Origin: Rhodococcus opacus B4
GTDB lineage: Bacteria; Actinomycetota; Actinomycetes; Mycobacteriales; Mycobacteriaceae
Direction of reading: 5' to 3'
DNA length: 64,000 nucleotides
Assembly (NCBI RefSeq): GCF_000010805.1
Contig: NC_012522.1
Location: forward strand, 2,542,001 to 2,606,000
Shown: positions 59,397 through 64,000 of the stretch, in pieces
How positions within the stretch are numbered: position 1 is the first letter of the stretch
Layout of the letters: each line of letters opens with the position of its first letter
Notes under the pieces: model-generated
Databases searched by the model: none
Seen by the model: only the letters and a program-made list of their open reading frames with translations
Told to the model about the DNA's origin: nothing
Program-made: the position numbers and the translations under genes

Positions 59397-59811
59397 CTCG
59401 GACTCCTTGTTGACATTCTTTGCCGACCCGGACCTGATGCGGCGTTCCTCGGTGGAGATCGAGGTGGTCGGATGTTGATTCAATTCCTGTTGAGACACAC
59501 AGTGATTCGAGAACACAAGATTCGCGACCCGGGGCCGTGCCGGCGATGCGAGCCGGCTTCGTTCGCTAGGTTCCGCACTGTGTGATGTGCGTCTCGTCAC
59601 AGAACATTAATATGTAATCACAGATCACACAACCCCCCGGATGTGATTCCACACCGAGGATGCAGGGAGGAACCTCTACCGCTCGACCGGCCGCTGGCTC
59701 GCCATCTTCGGGGCCGGGATCTTCCGGCTGTAGCCGCTCGGGGGTCACACCGGCCCGAGGGTGCAACGCTCGACGGCGATTCGTGCCGACGGTGCTGTGG
59801 TGCGTCTCGTG
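59397..59811. other. Gap upstream of the MFS gene
   Basis: No gene is seen in this 415-base stretch. It holds the MFS promoter region and the operator at 59613-59629. Open frames across 59566-60016 are GC-driven and match nothing known. Confidence 0.6.
59613..59629. promoter_or_regulatory. GntR-type operator TGTAATC-ACA-GATCACA (site B)
   Basis: A 17-base element with arms TGTAATC and GATCACA around ACA, 217 bases upstream of the MFS start. It is the same motif as sites A and D with one purine change in each arm. Confidence 0.75.
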
Positions 59812-60501
59812 CTATCCGGCGTCTGCCGACGCAGCCTGCTCGGTCGCCAGGAGTGCCTTGATGCGGTCGGTCGCGTCGAGGAGTGATTCCTCGTTGACCG
59901 CTGCAGCGGATTCACCCGAACGGTCCCGGGCAGCAGCAACGAGGCGCTCCTGGAATCGCCAGAGCGGGTCGTCTCCACCGGAATCCAGACTTCCCTGCGC
60001 GCCGACGATCTTGTAGGCCCGGCAGTGGTTCCACAGGTTGCGGATCGTCTGCAGAAGAACAGGATTCACGGCGGCTTCGTACAGGATCGACAACAGGGCC
60101 TCGTCGTGGTCGAGGACGGCGACCACGCGTCCCTCGTCGACGGCGGTGCGCATCAGCGCGAACTCGGCCTGCATCCTGTCGCAGTCCTCGGCACTGATCC
60201 GCTGCGCCCCGAGCCGCGCAGCCTCGACCTCGAGCAACCGCCGCACGTCGTAGACGTGCACCAACTCGGCGAGGGTCAGACCCTTGACCACCGCCCCCCG
60301 GTGGGGCACGCGTTCGGCCAGACCGGCTTCCTCGAGTCGGCGGATCGCCTCGCGCACCGGCATCACGCTGGTTCCCACCTGCTCGGCGAGATCGCGCACC
60401 CGCAGGCGGGCACCGGCAGGCAGATCACCGTTCATGATCGACTCGTGAATCATCGAGTAGACCTGATCGGTCAGAAGTGTCGGCTCGGCGCGCTTGGACA
60501 T
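59812..60501 (-). CDS. GntR-family regulator with FCD ligand domain (first copy)
   Basis: This 229-residue protein has an N-terminal winged helix (LLTDQVYSMIHESIMNGDLPAG, VRDLAEQVGTSVMPVREAIRRLEEAGLAERV) and an FCD domain with metal-ligand-like residues (DVRRLLEVEAARL, LDHDEALLSILYEAAVNP, LWNHCRAY). FCD regulators respond to small acids. The ATG at 60501 is used; a GTG two codons earlier is possible. The half-operator at 60499-60515 overlaps its start and a full one is 80 bases upstream, so it is likely autoregulated. It is divergent from the aldehyde dehydrogenase gene. Confidence 0.9.
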   Translation of the reverse strand: MSKRAEPTLLTDQVYSMIHESIMNGDLPAGARLRVRDLAEQVGTSVMPVREAIRRLEEAGLAERVPHRGAVVKGLTLAELVHVYDVRRLLEVEAARLGAQRISAEDCDRMQAEFALMRTAVDEGRVVAVLDHDEALLSILYEAAVNPVLLQTIRNLWNHCRAYKIVGAQGSLDSGGDDPLWRFQERLVAAARDRSGESAAAVNEESLLDATDRIKALLATEQAASADAG

Positions 60502-60515
60502 GACCACAGATCACA
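60499..60515. promoter_or_regulatory. GntR-type half-operator overlapping the regulator start (site C)
   Basis: The right arm GATCACA and centre ACA match the motif, but the left arm CATGACC does not. It overlaps the start codon of the first GntR gene, suggesting repression of its own translation start or promoter. Confidence 0.5.
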
Positions 60516-60583
60516 TATTAACCGGCGATCGGATTTCCCCCCGCGGCCAGCGACTCCATCTCGCGGGACACCGTCCACCCTTG

Positions 60584-60600
60584 TGTGATCTGTGATTACA
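60584..60600. promoter_or_regulatory. GntR-type operator TGTGATC-TGT-GATTACA (site D)
   Basis: A full 17-base element in the divergent region between the first GntR gene and the aldehyde dehydrogenase gene, 77 bases from the dehydrogenase start. It is the central site of the set and the best candidate for control of the dehydrogenase. Confidence 0.8.
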
Positions 60601-60677
60601 TTTTAGGCTTGCTGGGACGCCGACGTCGCACGGACCAGACCGGCAGCTCGAGTTCCACAATCATGGAGGTACCTCTG

Positions 60678-62189
60678 ATGTCCATCTCAACTCCCGTCGA
60701 GGACGTGACGGTACGCCGCGCAACCGGCTCGGCGCCGCTGATCACGGCGGCCGATCTTCCCCCGACCTCGCACTTCGTCGACGGCGCCTTCGACGCATCT
60801 GCTCCCGGCGACGTGTTCGACGTGATCGACCCCTGCACGGAGAACGTCATCGCACAGATCCCGCAGGGCACCACCGAGGAAGTCGACCGCGCGGTGAGCG
60901 CCGCCGCAGCGGCCGCGGAAGCCTGGGCACGCGTGGTACCCAAGGAGCGGTCGGAGGTGCTGCACAAGATCGCCGACCGGCTCGCCGCCAACGCCGACCT
61001 GCTCGCCCGGCTCGAATCGGCGAACGCCGGAAAGCCCCTGGCAGTCTCCCGTGACGACGTCGACGGCACCATCGACACCTTCCGCTTCATGGCAGGCGCC
61101 CTGCGCGCGACCACGTCCATGGCCGCCGGCGACTACGTCGAGAACCACCTGTCGGTAATCCTGCGCGAACCCCTCGGAGTGGTCGGAGTGGTCACCCCGT
61201 GGAACTACCCCCTGCTGATGGCCGCCTGGAAGATCGCGCCCATCCTCGCCGCCGGCAACACCCTCGTGATCAAACCGTCGGAGCAGACCCCGCTGACCAC
61301 CCTGAAGTTCGCCGAACTCGTCGCCGATCTGCTGCCCGCCGGAGTGCTGAACGTCGTCACCGGCCGCGGCTCGGTCGTCGGTGCCCGGCTCGCCGAGCAC
61401 CCGGACGTCGACATGATCGCGCTCACCGGGTCGGTGGGCAGCGGCCGCGCCGTCGCCCGCGGCGCCGCCGAGACCCTCAAGCGGGTCCACCTCGAACTCG
61501 GCGGCAAGGCGCCGGTCGTGATCTTCGCCGACGCCGACCTCGAGGCGGCAGCAGAATCGCTGCGGGTCGCGAGCTTCTGGAATTCCGGGCAGGAGTGCGG
61601 CGCGGCGTGCCGGGTCCTGGTCCACGAGTCGGTCGCCGACAAGTTCGTCGAACTCTTCGTCGCGCAGGTCCGTGAACTCGCCATCGGCGAACCCGGCTGC
61701 GGGGACGACATCGAGATCGGGCCCCTGGTCTCCAAGGCCCATTTCGATCGCGTCGTCGGATACCTCGATCGCGCCGCCGAGCAGGGCATCCGGGTCGCCA
61801 TCGGCGGAACGGCACTCGCCGGCACCGGTTACTTCGTGGCACCGACGGTGCTCGTCGACGTCCCGGACGGCGCCGAGTGCTCCCGCGAGGAGATCTTCGG
61901 ACCCGTCGTCACCGTCGAGACCTTCACCGACGAGGACGAGGCGGTCCGCCGCGCCAACGACGTCCCCGTCGGACTGTCCGCTTCGGTCTGGACGGAGAAC
62001 GCGCGCCGCAGTCACGACATCGCCGCGCGGCTCGATTCCGGTACCGTCTGGGTCAATTCACACCTGGTGCTGGCCAACGAGGTCCCCTGGGGTGGATTCA
62101 AGGGTTCCGGCTACGGACGCGACCTGTCGATCTACGCCCTCGACGACTACTCCCGCACCAAGCACGTGATGCACAACCACAGTCGCTGA
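60678..62189 (+). CDS. Aldehyde dehydrogenase (aminobutyraldehyde/betaine-aldehyde type)
   Basis: This 503-residue NAD(P) aldehyde dehydrogenase has WNYPLLMAAWKIAPILAAGNTLVIKPSE, LTGSVGSGR, catalytic Glu273 in LELGGKAPV, catalytic Cys307 in FWNSGQECGAACRV, and EEIFGPVVTV. GGAGG lies eight bases before the ATG at 60678. The group oxidises amino-aldehydes such as 4-aminobutanal or betaine aldehyde. With a GABA-type permease and FCD regulators nearby, a role in polyamine or amino-acid breakdown is plausible. A strong terminator lies 48 bases after its stop. Confidence 0.9.
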   Translation: MSISTPVEDVTVRRATGSAPLITAADLPPTSHFVDGAFDASAPGDVFDVIDPCTENVIAQIPQGTTEEVDRAVSAAAAAAEAWARVVPKERSEVLHKIADRLAANADLLARLESANAGKPLAVSRDDVDGTIDTFRFMAGALRATTSMAAGDYVENHLSVILREPLGVVGVVTPWNYPLLMAAWKIAPILAAGNTLVIKPSEQTPLTTLKFAELVADLLPAGVLNVVTGRGSVVGARLAEHPDVDMIALTGSVGSGRAVARGAAETLKRVHLELGGKAPVVIFADADLEAAAESLRVASFWNSGQECGAACRVLVHESVADKFVELFVAQVRELAIGEPGCGDDIEIGPLVSKAHFDRVVGYLDRAAEQGIRVAIGGTALAGTGYFVAPTVLVDVPDGAECSREEIFGPVVTVETFTDEDEAVRRANDVPVGLSASVWTENARRSHDIAARLDSGTVWVNSHLVLANEVPWGGFKGSGYGRDLSIYALDDYSRTKHVMHNHSR

Positions 62190-62237
62190 CTCAATCGGCA
62201 CCACGAACCGACGTCGACGGTTCCGAGGGAGTCCTGC

Positions 62238-62273
62238 CGTGCCGCCCACACGGTCATCCGTGTGGGCGGCACG
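62238..62273 (+). terminator. Terminator after the aldehyde dehydrogenase gene
   Basis: Perfect 16-base arms CGTGCCGCCCACACGG and CCGTGTGGGCGGCACG flank the loop TCAT. It lies between two converging genes and is probably used from both sides, though no long T-run follows. Confidence 0.85.
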
Positions 62274-62336
62274 TTCGTCCCGGATCCAGGTTCCGGCTGT
62301 GAAATCTACTGGTGGTCTGTCGATGTGCTCGGACGC

Positions 62337-63014
62337 TCAGGTGGACAGCGGATCGAGAATTCCCCGCACGGTGGAGCGAGAACTGCGGCACACGTGTTCG
62401 AGAATGTGGAACGCGCTGTCGCCGTCGCGGGTTTCGACCGCAGCGACGAGGTCGGCGAGATAGTTCCACCGGGACAGTCCGTGCCCGACGGCGTCGCGCA
62501 CCCAGAGGTTCTTGTAGGGACGGCAGGTGTCCCACATCCCCTGGATCAGTCCGGTGAGAACCGGGTTGTTTCCGGCCGAGAACAACGCCGACAGCAGCAG
62601 TTCGTCCTGAGCGACGGCTCCGGCGATGTCGCCGTGCGCGGCCGCGTGCTCCAGCAGGCGCCAGTGCTGCCTCATCGTCTCGACGGCCGCGTCGTCGGCC
62701 AGGACGGCGCCCCGGCGCGCGGCATCGGGTTCGAGCATGATGCGCACGTCGTACACGTATTCGAGTTCGTCGATACTCAATTCCCGTACCGACGCCCCCC
62801 GGTAGGGTTCCGTGACGATCAGACCGGCCTGCTCGAGCCGCCGGAGCGCTTCCCGGACCGGCATCACGCTGGTGCCCACCAGCGCGGCGACCTCCCGGAT
62901 CCGTAGCTGCGTCCCCGGCGCCCAATGACCCTGCGCGATGTGACCGCGCAGGGTGTCGTACACCCGGTCCGCCAGCAAGCTCGACGAAGAACCCTGCAGT
63001 GGAGTCGTTTTCAT
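62337..63014 (-). CDS. GntR-family regulator with FCD domain (second copy)
   Basis: This protein (225 residues from ATG 63014) is a close paralogue of the regulator at 59812: both have VGTSVMPVREA.RRLE.AGL in the winged helix, and the FCD parts match (YVYDVRIMLEPDAARR, QDELLLSALFSAGNNP, MWDTCRPYKNL). GGGAG abuts this ATG; a longer start at 63101 is possible and has AAGGTGA nearby. The operator at 63118 lies just upstream of either start. It flanks the aldehyde dehydrogenase gene on the other side from its paralogue, so the two may respond to different ligands at the same sites. Confidence 0.85.
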   Translation of the reverse strand: MKTTPLQGSSSSLLADRVYDTLRGHIAQGHWAPGTQLRIREVAALVGTSVMPVREALRRLEQAGLIVTEPYRGASVRELSIDELEYVYDVRIMLEPDAARRGAVLADDAAVETMRQHWRLLEHAAAHGDIAGAVAQDELLLSALFSAGNNPVLTGLIQGMWDTCRPYKNLWVRDAVGHGLSRWNYLADLVAAVETRDGDSAFHILEHVCRSSRSTVRGILDPLST

Positions 63015-63117
63015 CTCCCGTAGGACGAGAGTGTTCGGCCTGCCCACGAGGACCTCCGAGTTGTGGCGAGATCGCCGGCGAGAGGTCACCGACGGTGACA
63101 TTCACCTTAGCATCTTT

Positions 63118-63134
63118 TGTGATCACAGATCGAA
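63118..63134. promoter_or_regulatory. GntR-type operator, weaker right arm (site E)
   Basis: TGTGATC-ACA-GATCGAA in the divergent region between the second GntR gene and the WhiB gene. The left arm and centre are perfect. Confidence 0.55.
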
Positions 63135-63206
63135 TCTATTGACGGTGGGTGTGATCCCGACTACGGTCACCGATGGCGTGAAAGACCGGATAGAAGCGGA
63201 GAAGTC

Positions 63207-63620
63207 ATGAGCACGTCTCTGACAGCGCACCCCTATGCACCCTCGACGGAGATGTGGGACTGGCAGTTGCGTGCCCGCTGCCGGAACATGGACACCGACC
63301 TGTTCTTCTCGCCCGAGGGCGAAACACGGCAGGCCCGGCGCTACCGCGAAGACTTCGCCACCCAGATCTGCCACTCCTGCCCGGTCGTGACCGAGTGCCG
63401 CACTCACGCCCAGACCGTTCGTGAGCCGTACGGGATCTGGGGCGGCGCCACCGAGGCCGACCGTCGATTCTCTACCGACCGCAAGCCGCAGCAGCCGCCC
63501 GCGGCGCGAACCGTAACCAGAAGCACCGCACAGCGTCTGACCGTTTCCTCCCGCCATCCGAGACCCGGACGGCGGGAGGCGTGCGGCGACGCTGCAGATC
63601 AGACTCTGCGGAGCGGCTAG
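63207..63620 (+). CDS. WhiB-family iron-sulfur regulator
   Basis: This 137-residue protein has the four WhiB cysteines Cys25, Cys55, Cys58 and Cys64 (ARC, ICHSCPVVTEC), the GIWGG turn at 76-80, and a basic C-terminal tail. WhiB proteins bind a 4Fe-4S cluster, bind sigma factor region 4 and respond to redox or NO. It starts 73 bases after operator site E and is divergent from the second GntR gene. Since the cluster can react with NO, the nitric oxide synthase 12 kb away is of interest but there is no proof of a link. Its stop shares a CTAG with the converging permease gene. Confidence 0.9.
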   Translation: MSTSLTAHPYAPSTEMWDWQLRARCRNMDTDLFFSPEGETRQARRYREDFATQICHSCPVVTECRTHAQTVREPYGIWGGATEADRRFSTDRKPQQPPAARTVTRSTAQRLTVSSRHPRPGRREACGDAADQTLRSG

Positions 63621-64000
63621 CGGTCGCTCGGCGACACGTCCGCGGGCACCGCGTACGAAACCTCGGTGCCGAAGTCTCGTTCCCTGTAGATGTTTCGGCC
63701 TTCGACGGAACCGTTCGACGTGTGCGCGGAGCCGAACCTGCGTCGTGCCTGATAGGCGATCAGGGTGACGGCGAGGGCGCCGAGACTGAGGGAGATCTGC
63801 GACCGCGTCGATTCGACGAAGAACATCGAGATCAAGACCGCGAGGATTCCGACGACCCCGAGGATCGAGAGGTACGGGAAGAGCCACATCCTGAAGCGGA
63901 GTTCGCGGGCCTTCTCCCGGCCGAGCAACGACCGGAGCTTGATCTGGGAGAGCGCGATCATCAAGTAGACCATCAGGATCGTGGCGCCCGACGCGTTGAC
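63617..64000 (-). CDS. Amino-acid permease (GABA permease type), C-terminal part, cut by window edge
   Basis: The reverse strand encodes the last 127 residues of an APC-family amino-acid permease: VNASGATILMVYLMIALSQIKLRS, then two hydrophobic helices (LFPYLSILGVVGILAVLISMFF, LSLGALAVTLIAYQA) and a hydrophilic tail. This matches the end of GabP/AroP-type permeases, with the conserved YLMIALSQ stretch. The N-terminal ten helices lie beyond the window. It is next to WhiB and the GntR/aldehyde dehydrogenase genes, so uptake of an amino acid or GABA for that pathway is plausible. Confidence 0.85.
   Translation of the reverse strand, partial: VNASGATILMVYLMIALSQIKLRSLLGREKARELRFRMWLFPYLSILGVVGILAVLISMFFVESTRSQISLSLGALAVTLIAYQARRRFGSAHTSNGSVEGRNIYRERDFGTEVSYAVPADVSPSDR

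Noticed and set aside
1-64000. tRNA, rRNA or CRISPR features
   Set aside because: No conserved rRNA stretch, tRNA cloverleaf with CCA-type end, or regularly spaced repeats was noticed; a dedicated scan was not run.

Overview
The window looks like chromosomal DNA of a high-GC mycolic-acid actinobacterium, most likely Rhodococcus of the jostii/opacus type. The signs are very GC-rich third codon positions, many acyl-CoA dehydrogenases, CoA ligases and TetR regulators, a WhiB protein, a mycothiol-enzyme relative, a deazaflavin-type nitroreductase, HadA/HadB-like MaoC proteins and a single-chain acyl-CoA carboxylase. No rRNA, tRNA or CRISPR array was seen. Assignments rest on reading translations and motifs; no database search was run.

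Layout. 1-8.2 kb: a leftward beta-oxidation operon (two CoA ligases, crotonase, acyl-CoA dehydrogenase, SDR, MaoC pair, SCP-X-like thiolase) preceded by a TetR protein with two DNA-binding domains. 8.2-9.1 kb: decayed DNA with a scrambled serine-recombinase relic. 9.1-15.1 kb: a DUF808 membrane protein, a mycothiol-type enzyme, a small secreted Gly-rich protein, and a sensor kinase with two response regulators. 15.1-22.9 kb: a cluster that reads as cyclohexanecarboxyl-CoA degradation (acid:CoA ligase, three dehydrogenases, BadH-like and BadI-like enzymes) with a TetR gene and repeated TGAA-N6-TTCA operator candidates. 22.9-32.2 kb: FMN-barrel protein, regulators, a LacI/aldolase/Nramp-like transporter/YciI unit, and an MpaB-family oxygenase facing its TetR regulator.

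32.3-40.2 kb: P450, TetR, CoA ligase, single-chain biotin carboxylase/carboxyltransferase and an AcuI-like reductase, perhaps for a branched acid that needs carboxylation before beta-oxidation. 40.3-49.2 kb: one tightly overlapping leftward operon for sugar-acid catabolism (LacI regulator, hydroxyacid dehydrogenase, ManD, UxuB-like reductase, MHS transporter, KDPG aldolase, KDG kinase, idonate-type dehydrogenase), with two TTGCGCAA boxes in front. 49.3-56.6 kb: luciferase-like oxidoreductase, a bacterial nitric oxide synthase, a wrecked truncated-globin gene next to it, an MFS/MarR pair, an L,D-transpeptidase and a BBE-like flavoprotein without the usual flavin-linking His. 56.6-64 kb: YddG-like exporter, MFS importer, two paralogous GntR/FCD regulators, an aminoaldehyde-type dehydrogenase, WhiB and the end of a GABA-type permease. 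Five copies or half copies of a 17-bp TGTRATC-N3-GATYACA element link most of this last block into one probable regulon.

Most operons pair a catabolic gene set with a dedicated local regulator, and many neighbours overlap by ATGA or GTGA. The most unusual items are the Nramp-like transporter without metal-binding residues, the NOS/globin-relic pair, and the two operator families.
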